In this document: positions 33,652 through 45,268 of the stretch, piece after piece
How positions within the stretch are numbered: the first letter of the stretch is position 1
How the letters are laid out: every line of letters begins with the position of its first letter
Origin: Cryptomeria japonica
Lineage: Eukaryota; Streptophyta; Pinopsida; Cupressales; Cupressaceae
Assembly (NCBI RefSeq): GCF_030272615.1
Contig: NC_081413.1
Location: 449,854,538-449,918,537, forward strand
Direction: 5' to 3'
DNA: 64,000 nt
Translations under genes and position numbers: made by a program
Notes under the pieces: generated by a model
What the model saw: only the letters and a program-made list of their open reading frames with translations
What the model was told of the DNA's origin: nothing
Databases searched by the model: none

Positions 33652-34698
33652 TTGTTCATCATTTCAGGCAAGTCTTCTTCTAGTCTGCACACCATCACTC
33701 TTATTTCCTAGAATTTTCTCTTTCGGATGATTCAACTGTACATACTAGTTGGGAGCCTTATGAGGTGTTTCCTCTAGTTCAGTGTCAGACTGAACATCAA
33801 TATTTTTATCATCGGAGTCATCATACTAGTTAATGTGTGGTTGACATCCTTTGTGCATATCCTCATTAACTCTTACATGCACGCTCTCAACAATTCTTCT
33901 TAGTCTTTTATTGTAGCATTTGTAGGTCTTGTTGTTTGATGAGTAACCAAGGAAGATCCCTTCATTACTCCTAGAGTCAAAGCTTCCCAAACTATCCATA
34001 TCTTTCTTAATGAAGCTTTTGCTTCCAAAAACTTTAAAATATTTGACTAATGGCTTCCGATCATACCATAATTCATAAGGTGTCATCTTGTTGTTTGTTC
34101 TCAACTAAACCCGGTTCAAGGTGTATGTAGCAGTATGCATCGCTTCTTTTCAATAAGTATCTAGTAGACTGGCCTCATTTAACATAGTTCTAGCCATCTC
34201 CTTGACTGTCCTATTCTTCTTTTCTACCACACCATTTTCCTATGGTGTTCTAGGAGCAGAGTATTCTCTTCTAATTCCATTTTTTTCATAATAATCTTCA
34301 AATTCATTTGATGTGAACTCTCCACCCTTGTCTCATCTTAGACATTTTAATTTGTACCCACTTTCCTTTTCCACCATCTTCTGAAATATCTTGAATCTTT
34401 CAAATGTTTGTGATTTATCTTGTAGAAAGGTGACCCATGTCATCCTTGAGTAGTCATCAATGAAAAGCATGAAGTATCTTTCACCGGCAAGTGCTCTTGT
34501 TCTAGTAGGACCACATAGATCTGTATGCACAATTTCAAGTGGCTTGGAGGTGTTGTGCTCCTTTGTTCTGAAACTTACTCTGGTTTGCTTGCCTTTTAAA
34601 CATTCATCACAAAATGTGTTTACTAGCTTGATGATGGGTGGAATATTCCTCACATGCCCCTTTTTGTTTACTACAACCAAGTTTTCAAAATTTATGTG
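33652..34698 (-). pseudogene. Element D integrase, core and C-terminal part (broken)
   Basis: The core has FCDECLKGKQTRVSF (second half of the zinc site), IVHTDLCGPTRTRALAGERYF and FIDDYSRMTWVTF (34333-34680). A stop replaces Ser in the LRSDKGGEF motif near 34333, but the catalytic Asp codon follows it. The C-terminal part (33826-34104) has LWYDRKPLVKYFKVFGSK and NEGIFLGYSSNNKTYKCYNKR. The right end, at NFENLVV, meets element F at 34698. Confidence 0.8.
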
Positions 34699-35839
34699 TG
34701 TTAGGCCTAATATGGAAAGCTAATGTACTGAGAGGGGAGGGGTGAATGAGTAATCCAAAACTTTTCTTCAATAATAACTTTACTATTATGCATAAACCGA
34801 ATAGTGCAAAAACATAATATAAAGCTAAAACAAATAGATAACAATCATACATGATTCACTCCATTACACATATATTTTGGTTACGCAGAAACTCTTGGTT
34901 AGAGAGAAAAACTATGGTGGGGATGGCACCCACAACTTCACTACTGCAATAATAAAGAGTGCTTGGTTAGAGCTACATGTTTAGCTATTTCTGATAGCTT
35001 ACCTTGTTAAAAGTAACAAGATCTGTTAGATCTACCTTGCTAAATGATTTTACAACACTTCATTTAAATGTTGCACCTGGTTGGAGGCTTTACAATTTAT
35101 AGACTTGGTTAGAGTCTTTTACCTTGTTAAAGGTTTCCCTTACAACTTCAAAATATTACAATAAAATCATTAGAAATATCTGCAACTTTACATCTGGAAT
35201 GTTATAGTAGATTCTATGTGCTCAAAATAAGATTACCTTGCTTATAGCATACCTCGGTAACCCATATAGTAACTCAGTAAACCCTTTGGTTTACTCTATT
35301 CTTCGACTATTCTCTGAAAACCTTCTCGGTGACCTCTGTGTCTCTATAACAATCTTCTTACACTCATGCACACACCTTTTTAACTCTTAACTCATGCTTT
35401 ATAAATAGATCTCTTACGACGGTGACCCTTTCATTGCTTCGATCTTACAAACACGATTTATTGAATGAATAACCATGCAAATTATTTCATTAGTTAGATG
35501 ACCTCAAAATCATACATAATATTTAAGTGCAATTTCCAATGTGATAATGGTTAGATGTGCCTCGATCTTGTAACATGTTTTCATATGCATGTCTAGGTTT
35601 AATGAATCTATTAACACATTTCACTCAATGTATATCAACTTAGTGTGTCATCTTTGCTGCTCGGTAGACATGTAAAGATACTTGGTAGACAGCTCGGTGT
35701 ATATTGCGTTTTGTGATTGCTTTCTTCTATAACCGACTAGACTATGCATACCGACTAAATATCTCGGTAATAGATAACCGACTAGAGTATATAGTATAAC
35801 TTTGACATATAACTAATGGAAATCTGATAAGTAGTAACA
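34699..35839 (-). repeat. Element F 3' LTR
   Basis: This is a 1,141-bp LTR from TGTTAGGCCTAATATGG to AGTAACA. It carries a 45-bp segment (near 35740-35790) that the other LTR lacks, bounded by two copies of ATAACCGACTAGA. The core GAGAAAAACTATGGTGGGG is near 34913. Confidence 0.88.
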
Positions 35840-36230
35840 ATCTCCCCTTTTGACATTAGTTGAGATGTTTGACAAAAACTACTTTCAAAGTTATAACTCA
35901 AAAATCTATATACTTGCAAAATTTGACTATACTAATAGTATATACAATAGTCAATAATATAATATATCAGATATACTCCCCTTATTGATATACTGTACAA
36001 AACTCTGATTTTGCATGCTCGGTGCTCTGTTTTGTGTGCTTTGCTTAGTGTTCTATTTACTGCATGGTTTCCTATGATACTCTGCTTACTCTGCTCAGTA
36101 TACTCCCCTTGTATACTATACTCTAAATACTATACCATTTTCTCAATACTATATCACTTTGTATTACTCCCCTAGTACTGTAACATATTACTGTATCATA
36201 TTACTCGCCCTTTTTGACAAACATCAAAAC
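35840..36230 (-). other. Element F 3' untranslated region with polypurine tract
   Basis: The tract next to the LTR reads AAAAGGGGAGAT on the minus strand (35840-35853). Weaker tracts (CTCCCC on the plus strand) lie near 35976, 36103 and 36172. No gene is present. Confidence 0.6.
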
Positions 36231-39200
36231 TTAATTACCATTTGAGGGTGGTAATTGATCAAAAATGGATTTGTACTTGGTCTGGGCTTTGGTGAGAGCG
36301 ACAGAGAGTGCATCCTTTACACTGTCCATTAAAGAATTCTGCGCTTGATTATCAGCCAATAGTGATATTAAGCCATGTAGAGTGATTCCCTCTTGAGTAG
36401 TAGATAAGTATGTGGCTCGGTTGATCTATTCTTGGACCAATGAAAGATGTGGAAGGAATAATGTCTGAAGGGTCATTATGTCCATCTTGATCTTGTGTTC
36501 TGCATTTCTTAGGTCCAATTGTTGAGCCATGAGCTGTTGTAACCTTGTATAAAAATTCTGAACTGAATTTGGCTCTATGGTCAACTTGCTTGAGAGATTG
36601 GTGATCTCTTTCTCAATTTCCTCTATTTTATCCTTAATGTCTTTAATGAATAAAGAAAATGTGCAGAGTTTCTGAAATAAATAAAGAATGTGCTTGAGTT
36701 GAGGAGTCAACTTAGCAATAAATTTGACAAGTTTAACTTTGCCAATAGCTATAGCTTTATGTACCTCTTCTATCTTTTTTGCAGTGAGCTCTTTGTCTTT
36801 CAGCTTGCTCAAATACTCTGATGCATCTACTCTAGATGTCTCTATCTTTGTTAGGAGTTCATCCAGTTGAATGTAATGGCTACATCAGTTGATAATGTAG
36901 CTTCAGGTAGCATATCTATTAGGAGTGCTTTTACCTTTTGAAGTACTTCATTTTTCTTTTGAATGGCCATTTGCTTCTCTTGTTTGGCCTTTGCTTTGCA
37001 CAGTTCACCAAAATCAATGAGTGCTTGCCCTTTCAATTTTGATATGTCTACATTGGGCAACACTATTGGTTTTGACAAATCAAATTTAAAACTATGCTTT
37101 TTCATTTTCTTTTCTTTACCTTTCACCGATGGAACTAAGACAAGGACTTATGAGGCTTGATGACCCTCGGTAGGTTGCTCGGTGGAGGCAACACTTTGAT
37201 CGGTTCCTTTAGCCTCTATAGAGTCCTTGAGTGTCCTGGTACTTGGTGTCTCAGTTGCAATAGTCTCAATGTTAGAAGGTGCTTGAGATGTCTATTCTTG
37301 AGTAGTACCTTCTCCTGCTATAGACATGTGACCTTCAATGCCTTGATCTGTATCCTGAGGAGTTTTAGTTGAGATAGGTTGCTTGACCAGTGGATAAGGA
37401 TGAACTTGTTCCAAGACTGATTCACTAGATACAAGTTTTGCATATGCAGTGCCTTCTATCATTTCCTATTTTGGTGCCTCTGAATCCATGACATCTTCAT
37501 CTATTTCAACTGTAGCTTGTTCACTGGCATCCTTGATTTTGAATATTTCCTGCCACTTTGCTTTTGTCTCATTTTCCACTTCAATATATAGCCCATTCAT
37601 CAGTTTTAAGGCTCTTTGTTTGACAAGAAACTTTGAGTTGTAGGTTGTCAGATGTTCCTTTATTTCAGCTACTAACATGTCAGGAAAGAGATGAACGAGA
37701 CTTCTCTCTCTGATCTGTTTCTTTGAGTCCATTGCATACTTCCACCTATTATCAATATGCAGATACAGTTCATTTGGAAGTGACTTAGCTAGTTCCAATG
37801 GAGCTAACTGGAACATTAGAAGTGTGCAGATGATAGCTTCTTCAATTTGTTTCTTTTCATCATTGTTCCTAGTTTCATGCTTCACATATCTAAATCCTCC
37901 AAATCCATCATATTCTTTCAGATTAGCATAGAATTTTTCAACACTATGTATATTTACCTTCTTGCTCTTGACAATCTGGAATTTGCTTGCATCCTCTAAT
38001 TTGGTACCACTCGACTCTTTTGCCAAAATGAGTCTCCAAGTAGATTTCTTGTATGTCTTTGTTATCTTGGGAGTAGTACCACTTTTTGTTTTCTTACTTG
38101 GTGAGGCTACAGATGCTCTTGTGTTAGGTCACTTTACTAGAGGTGGAGTCGGTGAGGCCTTTGATGTGTCTTGTTTATTTCTCTTCAATACTTTTCCCTT
38201 AGGAAATTTGGTGCTCAATGTTATAGCTTCCTCTTGGGTTTCAGATTCCTCTTCGGTAATGGCAATGGTGCCTTTGACAGGTGTAGAGGAAGAGTCTTCT
38301 TCGAATTTCTTTGACAATGCCTTAATCATTTTTTATGCCTTTCTTGTAGCTTTGGGTACTACAATGTTCATCTTTACTTTTTCCTTTACTTCCTCATAGG
38401 TACCATACCTCAACTCGGTAGCATGTCTAGGCAATGTAATAAATACATCAATTTGTTGTTTTGTGATGTCAAAATCAATCTCGTAACCTATTGGTGACAA
38501 AGATTGAGTCCTTGGTTCCACAACATTCACATAACAGTAATCAGTGTCAACTTCAAAACATATATCATTTTTGTATTTCTCTACTAGTTGGGGTGAATCC
38601 TATATCTGTTATGCATTTTCTCTTGAAATTTACTGAAGTAATCATCCATAATATCATTAAAATTATCACCTAACTTCTTAATGAGTCATTAATCTGATCG
38701 GTGATTGGTTGGTGTAATTCCCAAACAACTTTATCAACTGATGGAAAAAAAATTTCAAATTAGAAAAACATGCATACCAGTAATGATCCAAACTTTAGAG
38801 TATTAGCCGAGTTGTTCTTCTTCGGCTTCCTGATGGTGTTCAAATTTTCAAATAGGTTCTTCAACAACACCTCACATAGGTCAATTTTCATTCCCTTTTT
38901 CACAATTTTGTAGGCCAGATCTACTACTGCACAGGGAACACTATTTTCCCTTGCCGATTGGAAGAAATAGTAACCCATTACTCTAATGGCAAATTTTAAT
39001 TCTTCATTTGTGATATTGTTTAGTTTCAATCCTCTGCAATCAGATTCTACTTTGGTTAAATTGATTAATTCCTTCTATCATATCATCTTCTGGGCTTGGG
39101 CATGATCATAGATAGGGTAACCGGTAATCAGATGAATGATTTCCTTAGTAATCTTAAATGGTTGCTCTTCTAGCCACATGAAATCATCGTGAACTCTACT

Positions 39201-39530
39201 CAGAACAAACTTGACCCACTGGGGTTTGAACATGCGGGGATAGGTTAGGGGTTTAGTTAATCCTTTGATTTTGATGTGCTCATACTTGCTGTTCAATTTA
39301 CCATTAGTACACAACTCATCATAGGTGTCTTTGATTTCAACATGACCAAGTTCTTCAACATGACATTTGGTGAAGAATCTCACATCCTCAACTAGTAACA
39401 CTCTATCCGAGATGAGTGAAAAGGCAGTTTTGTCATCCGGTTCAGAAGTGACTTTGGGAGTCAAAGAGTATTTTAGTGAGGGCTTTTCTACATTCTTGAC
39501 AACTATGGGATCTTGGATCTTGGGCGCCAT
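36231..39530 (-). pseudogene. Element F ORF2 (about 1,100 codons, function unknown)
   Basis: The start is at ATG 39530 (MAPKIQDPIVVKNV). The N-terminal domain has FTKCHVEELG, then VKFVLSRVHDDFMWL and PFKITKEIIHLITGYP. The piece at 39029-38760 has CEVLLKNLFENLN and LKFGSLLVCMFF. A basic linker (38100-38330) leads to the central domain NIHSVEKFYANLK and LAKSLPNELYLHIDNRWKYAMD (37740-37960), then a low-complexity linker and a C-terminal coiled coil (36812-36426), with the stop at 36231. Stops and frame changes lie near 39078, 38760, 38330 and 36851. The blocks match those of B and E in order and spacing while the rest has diverged widely, which shows the blocks were under selection. Confidence 0.65.
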
Positions 39531-40083
39531 TGTGGATTTCAGATAAAAGCTAACAAAAGAGTCCTTAGGGTTTCAGGATTTCAAATGACAGACACTTTAT
39601 ACTTAGCAGATAATGGCAACTAGATAAGATCAGTAAACCAGCTTAACAATGTGTTGAGATTGATTTAAGTACCTTAAATTTGCTTTGTAGGAGGTTTGAT
39701 CACCTTAGATTTGCTTTCTCTTCTTTCTCGAAAACTTGGTAAGTGAAAATGACCGTGAAAATTCTTTTAAGTACACAAAATACCTTATCGGGCTCTGTGC
39801 GGGTTAGGTCAAAAACATTAAATGCACTCGGTTCCTCTTTAACCAGTTTACTCTCCTTTTTTGTTTTGACCGAGTAACCAAACTTCCTTCATTCACCGAC
39901 TAGATAGGTTTCCTATATTCACCGACTTGACAGACTTCCTGTAAAGTGCTTCAAAAGACTGATAGAATTTCAAACTTACTAATACATCTTAATTATGCAG
40001 ATTTTAAATTAAGTACATAAATAGAATAGGAACTGTTAAGATTTTAACCTTCAGAGAATGCAGTCCCTTCATACCTTTATAGA
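39531..40083 (-). other. Element F spacer between gag-like gene and ORF2
   Basis: About 550 bp without a supported gene. It contains a pyrimidine-rich stretch and a few short frames. In element E the corresponding gap is about 400 bp. Confidence 0.5.
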
Positions 40084-41435
40084 TTAATGTGGAATAGGTG
40101 CACCTAACTCAGTAGGTAAGGTGCTTTCTTCATTTGACATAATTTCCTTCCTTTTCCAAATCATCTTTAATTTTTCTTTTATTTCTTTAGTGTCTTTTCT
40201 AGGTTGATCTCTACAATCTCCAGCTAAGTGTCCAACTTTATGACAATGAAAACATGCCAAACCAGGATTTCTCCATGATCTTTAGTTGTACATCCCAGAC
40301 CTTATAAAATAGTTGGCACTTATATGTCCATATCTTCCACAACATTCACACCATATCCTTGTATTGTAATCCCATGGTACTATAGAATACTGTTGGTAAG
40401 GATCTATGTGAGTTCGGTAACCTCTAGCATTTCCTCGGTGTGCATACCACATATAGTTATTTTGCCTAAGCCAACACTTCTCGGTACTATGTCCATATCT
40501 ATTGCAGTTTTTACAAAACCCTTTGAATTTTGCCTTCTGATAATTGTTAACAAACTTTGTCCTACATTGATTAGATGTGTGACCATATTTATTGCAATTG
40601 TAACAATAACCATTGGACTTAGTGACATTCGGTTGCTTACCTTTTCTGATTTGGCATATGTTGGCATTGTGACCTTGATCTCCACAATAGTTGCAAATAG
40701 GTTTCTTTCTTTTGATGTTATTCTTGTTTCTAGCTTGCTTTGATGATTCTTCTCTCTCGGTAGTATGAATTCCTTTCTTGGTAGAGACTTTTCCTTTGTA
40801 ACAGAGTCCTGCATCTTTGTTGGGTCATCTTGTATTCAGTTGCTCATCCAACATCTTTGATGCTTCATAACTCTTCTTCAGTGTTTCTTTTGATTTCTTC
40901 TCTGTTTCAAGTTCATCGGTTAACTTTGATACTTCAAGTTTCAATGCTTGATTCTCATCATTCTTCAGAATTGCTTCATGATGTGCATAATCTAGTTGAT
41001 CTGATAGGTTTTGTTGAATTCTAGTTAACCTTGTGATTTCATCATTCTTATCAGATATTAAGACTTCAAGTTGTTGTTTCTCTCTTTCTAGATGTCTTAC
41101 TTTATCCTCGGTTGTCCTCAATGCATCAAGATTCTTAGTCATCTATGTGCTGAAATGTTCATGTTCTCTTTTCATTGCTTTCAGTTGATCAACCAGTGCT
41201 TTATTCTTTTCTTTCAATACTCCAGTCATTTCTTTAGTTTCTTTAGATATATTGTTCTCATATGATGTCTCAATTTGTTCCACTAACTCTTGAGAGTCCT
41301 GCAAATCATTAGAAATCTTCTTCTCACTTTCAAAGATTTTTGCATTTGCCTTTGCATGTCTGCAATCACTTGATTAGCATGATCCAACTCTTCTTGTAGA
41401 TACACAATCCTCCAAGATTGTTTATAGCCTTCCAT
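40084..41435 (-). pseudogene. Element F gag-like protein (coiled coil plus five CCHC knuckles)
   Basis: A likely start is ATG 41435 (MEGYKQSWRIVYLQEEL). The first 210 residues are coiled coil (HLEREKQQLEVLISDKNDEI, LKLEVSKLTDELETEKKSK). Five knuckles follow: CNYCGDQGHNANIC, CYNCNKYGHTSNQC, CKNCNRYGHSTEKC, CECCGRYGHISANY (last Cys lost) and CFHCHKVGHLAGDC. The stop is at 40084. A frame change near 41283 and stops near 40815 and 40290 break it. Domain order equals that of B and E, with one more knuckle. Like them it lacks the UBN2 gag core. Confidence 0.7.
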
Positions 41436-41483
41436 TGACAAGATCTTTCTCTTTAGGTAGTTAAACCCTTTTCCAAGATTCAA

Positions 41484-41495
41484 GCTCTGATACCA
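41484..41495 (-). promoter_or_regulatory. Element F primer binding site
   Basis: The minus strand reads TGGTATCAGAGC, a perfect match to the initiator-Met tRNA primer site, two bases from the LTR end. Confidence 0.9.
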
Positions 41496-41497
41496 AT

Positions 41498-42593
41498 TGT
41501 TAAGCCCAATATCAAAACCTAATGTACTAAGAGGGGAGGGGTGAATCAGTAATCCAAAACTTTTCTTCAATAATAACTTTACTATTATGCATAAACCGAA
41601 TAGTGCAAAAACATAATATAAAGCTAAAACAAATAGATAACAATCATACATGATTCACTCCATAACACATATATTTTGGTTACGTAGAAACTCTTGGTTA
41701 GAGAGAAAAACTATGGTGGGGATGCCACCCACAACTTCACTACTACAATAATAAAGAGTGCTCAGTTAGAGCTACATGTTTAGCTATTTTTGATAGCTTA
41801 CCCTATTAGAACTAACAAGATCTGTTAGATCTACCTTGCTAGAGAATTTTACAACACTTCATTTAAATGCTGCACCTGGTTAGAGGCTTTACAATTTATA
41901 GACTTGGTTAGAGTCTTTTACCCTGTTAAAGGCTTCTCTTACAACTTCAAAATATTACAATAAAATCATTACAAATATCTGCAACTTTACATCTGGAATG
42001 TTATAGCAGATTCTATGTGCTCAGAATAAGATTACCTTGCTTACAGCATACCTCAGTAACCCATATAGTAACTCGGTAAACCCTTCTATTTACTCTGTTC
42101 TTCAACTGTTCTCTAAGGACCTTCTCAATGACCTTTGTGTCTCTGTAAGAATCTTCTTACACTCATGCACACACCTCTTTAACTCTTAACTCATGATGTA
42201 TAAATAGATCTCTTATGCTGGTGATCCTTTCATTGCTTTGATCTTACAAACATGATTTATTGAATGAATAACCATGCAAATTATTTCATTAGTTAGATAA
42301 CCTCAAAATCATACACAATCTTTAAGTGCAATTTCCAATGTGATAACTGTTAGATGTGCCTCGATCTTGTAGCACATTTTCATATGCATGTCCAGGTTCA
42401 ATGAATCTGGTAACACATTTCACTTGGTGTATATCAACTCGGTGTGTCATCTTTGTTGCTCGGTAGACATGTAAAGATACTCGGTAGACAACTCGGTGTA
42501 TACTACGTTTTGTGACTGCTTTCTTCTATAACCGACTAGAGTATATAGTATAACTTTGACATAAAACTAATGGCAATCTGATAAGTAGTAACA
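41498..42593 (-). repeat. Element F 5' LTR
   Basis: This is a 1,096-bp LTR from TGTTAAGCCCAATATC to AGTAACA. It lacks the 45-bp segment of the other LTR. Promoter and RNA start should lie here, but no clear TATA box could be fixed. Confidence 0.88.
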
Positions 42594-42598
42594 ATGTG

Positions 42599-43162
42599 GC
42601 CTAATCTTTTGTGCCATAAACAACTTTCATCTACTTGTCCTAACATATATTGGGACTCATAGAATTCCTTCAGATTATAAATGTTTCCATCAGTTCTCTT
42701 TCCTTCTACCACCACTTTACTGGTACTGTCTTTCTTTATTTGACAAACGGTTGAGTCAAAGGTGAATTTGTAACCTTTGTTGCACATTTGACTCACACTT
42801 AGTAGATTATGTTTGAGGCCCTCCACATAATATACATCATGTGCCTTCAGCTTTCCATCAATGCTTAGTGCTCCTTTTCCCTTTATTTTGATGGAGGAAT
42901 TGTCTCCAAACCTTACCGATCCACCATTCCAATCTTTAAGATTAATGCATTTTCTTTTGTCACTAGTCATATGGTTTGACCAACCACTATCTACTACCCA
43001 TAGATTTTTCCTCTCAACATGCAAGGCAGTCTGCACTATGAGACTTGATTCTGCCTTTTCCTTTTCTTTCTCAATCCAAACTAGTTTGATTTCCTTCTTA
43101 TTGTCAACTCCTGGATTCTGCTCAGGTTCAGATACTGGCCTTTGATCAAGATTTTCCTTCAC
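42599..43162 (-). pseudogene. Element D protease and integrase zinc domain (cut by element F)
   Basis: Protease reads NLWVVDSGWSNHMTSDKRKC (DSG intact) near residues 48-67 of this piece. It continues with GGSVRFGDNSSIKIKGKG and VYYVEGLKHNLLSVSQM, which are standard copia protease blocks. The integrase starts at ESCLWHKRLGHI near 42610. Element F begins right after the HxxxH half of the zinc site. Upstream the frame joins the gag linker. Confidence 0.85.
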
Positions 43163-45220
43163 TTGCTTGATCTTCTTGTTTCTTCATAATTTGGCTGTGT
43201 CCAAATTCTTGACAGTTATAGCATTTTATGCTTTCAATAAAAGAAGCATCTTTAATACTATTGTAGGACATCGATTGGTTCTTCCTACAATCAAAGCTCT
43301 TATGTCCATATTCATTGCACTGATAGCAAACAACATTCATATCTCAGAGTGTATTAAATGAATTTCTACTTTCAAAATTCATAGGAGGTTTATTGTTTAA
43401 CCTACAGTCAGCTATTTTGTGCCCAAATTTATTACACTAATAATAGTAACCATGAAAATTTGATACATATCGGTCGTGTTGTCTTGGTCCAGAATGGAAC
43501 TGCCTCATTGGGGGTCTTCCATTCATGTTGTTGAATCTGGTGAATCCTTCTTAGTCAATCCTGGCATTCCTTCTCGGATCTACAAATTTGTGCATGAAAT
43601 GTGACCTCCAGTTCATTTTTGTATGCCAGTTTGGATGTCAATTTCTAACAACATTAGCATGTCTTTTTACCAGTTTCCTTGCCTATAGTGAATGTCTTCT
43701 TTTCTTCGCCTTCAATTGAAGAAGTGAAAATTATCTCTTTGTTGGATTTTCCTTTGTGGGTTGATCCTTGACCAACTTCAAATCCTAATCCACCAGTGTC
43801 TTTGGATTGCTTTTGTTTGCTCAACATTTTATCCAAAGCTTCAGTGTTACCTTCATATGTGCTTCTTATTTTTATTTCTTCTTTGCTTTCCTTAGGATCC
43901 TTTCTCAGCTTTATTATTTCTTCTTCCAGCTCTTGGTGCTCCTTTTCTTTCTTTGTCAAGTCAAGGGATGTAGCTTCACTGATCATCTTAGTTTCTTCTA
44001 GCTACAACATTAGGTCAAATATGATTTGACCGGATTCTTCTAGAGATGCTTCAAGAGATCTTGTTCATCTACTGTAATAAGCTTAACTCTCTTGAGTTCT
44101 CTTCTTGTTTTACTTAGTTCTTCAAGTGCATTGATAAGTTCACTTTCCAAATCCACTTCAACCTCAACATTCTCTTCTTCCTCATCTTCAGTAGTAGGTC
44201 TGTTAAGTGCCATAAAAAGATTTACTCTTATGTGATTCTCATGGCCATCATCTTCTAATCCATCCCCATCATCTATTGTGTCATCCTCAATGGTAAGCTA
44301 TTTTGGTTCTGGTAGTCTCTTCTTCCCTACCGATGGTCATTTATTTCTCTATCCTTGCCGATAGATCTTCTAAACTCTCTTGACTCATCTCCACTGGTTT
44401 CTTTGTGAGGACAACCTACAGCAAAGTGTCTTGCCTTCCCATAGTTGAAACACTTAAGTGGCAGCTTTCCTTTGTACCGGCCTGATCCTCTTTTGAGCTT
44501 CCTGACAAATTTTTCTACTTCAGCATTAGTCTTCACTATATTCTTTAAGGGTAACAACTTCCTTCACCTTTTTGGTTGTATTGAAAGCAACTTCTTTTCT
44601 TGAGGAAGTCTCATCAGTTGTTCTCATCTCATAGGCTGTCAAGGAACCAAATAGTTCATCCATAGTAAAAATCATCAGATCCTTGGCTTCTTCTATGGCT
44701 AACACTTTGGTATCATATTTGGGAGTGAGAGATATAAGTATCTTTTTGACAAGAATTTCATCTGCAATCTCTTCACCAAGTCCTGTAATAATATTCATAG
44801 TTTCATCGAATCTGTGAAGGTATTCTGCAATTTTTCATCATCTTTCATTTTGATGCTTTCAAGTTGGCTCCTTAGAGTTTGTAGTTTGGCCTCCTTGACC
44901 TTTGCATCTCCCTCAAATAATCTTTGTAACTTGTCCCATGTTTCCTTTTCTGAAACACAGTGCATAACCTTGACAAATTCATTATCGGACAGTCCACTCA
45001 ATATGGCATGTTTAGCCTTCGAATTATTTTCATACTCCTTTGCATTCAGATCAGTGGGAGGAGTATTAGGAACAACATACCCATTCTTGACTGACATCCA
45101 TACATCAAAGCCAAGAGATGAAATATATGTCTCCATTCTTCTGCTCCAGAAAGCATAGTTAGATCCATCAAACAAAGGTTCTTTTGAGGAAGCAGACTCA
45201 CTTGTTACCATTGTGCCCAA
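43163..45220 (-). pseudogene. Element D gag (two-part, broken)
   Basis: The ATG at 45220 opens MGTMVTSESASSKEPLFDGSNY, followed by W..RMETYI and a UBN2-type gag core (KETWDKLQRLFEGDAKVKEAK) to about 44540. A basic stretch and a decayed knuckle (CFNYGKARHFAVGC, 44420) follow. Next is an acidic coiled linker (43900-44250), then LDKMLSKQKQ..GLGFEVGQGS near 43790. Three more knuckles (YQCNKFGHKIADC, CYQCNEYGHKSFDC, CYNCQEFGHS) lie from 43440 to 43200. Frames change near 44530, 44327 and 43990. The second half resembles the gag-like genes of B and E. Confidence 0.8.
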
Positions 45221-45268
45221 AGTCTAGAATCTACCCAAGGTTTAACAATAACTAGGAACTTAGCTCTA
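45221..45268 (-). other. Element D 5' leader remnant ending at its primer site
   Basis: On the minus strand this runs from AGAGCTAAGTTCC to the gag ATG. AGAGC is the end of a TGGTATCAGAGC primer site. The upstream half of that site and the 5' LTR are replaced by the gypsy LTR, which starts at 45269. CTCTA (45264-45268) is the candidate left copy of the gypsy target duplication. Confidence 0.6.

Larger units (their letters stand above)
34699..42593 (-). mobile_element. Element F: pol-less two-ORF LTR retrotransposon inserted in element D
   Basis: This 7,895-bp element is complete, with LTRs (34699-35839 and 41498-42593), a perfect primer site (41484-41495), a gag-like gene (40084-41435), ORF2 (36231-39530), a polypurine tract and a 5-bp target duplication. 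It has no protease, RT or integrase. LTRs differ by a few percent by eye, most differences lying near the ends, plus one 45-bp indel. It is more distant from B and E than those are from each other, yet has the same gene order. It is the only two-ORF element here with both LTRs and the target duplication in view. Confidence 0.88.
34694..42598. repeat. Target site duplication ATGTG flanking element F
   Basis: ATGTG at 34694-34698 and ATGTG at 42594-42598 directly flank the element F LTRs. Removing element F rejoins the integrase frame of element D, which matches the uninterrupted element C at that place. Confidence 0.9.
30611..45268 (-). mobile_element. Element D: Ty1/copia, split by element F, 5' end cut by gypsy array G
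   Basis: The 3' LTR is at 30611-31951. Pol (32095-34698) is interrupted by element F (34699-42593) and resumes at 42599 with protease and gag, ending at the gag ATG at 45220. The 48 bp upstream of that ATG end in the AGAGC of the primer site, where the gypsy LTR begins. The 5' LTR is therefore outside the window. It inserted into the 3' LTR of element E. The RT-RNase H part still has an open frame of 518 codons, the best-kept coding region among the copia elements here. Confidence 0.85.

Noticed and set aside
36231-39530. ORF2 as an env-like gene of a retrovirus-like element
   Set aside because: No signal peptide or membrane segment is seen; the ends are coiled coil and the middle is basic or acidic linker. 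The gene sits in elements without pol.
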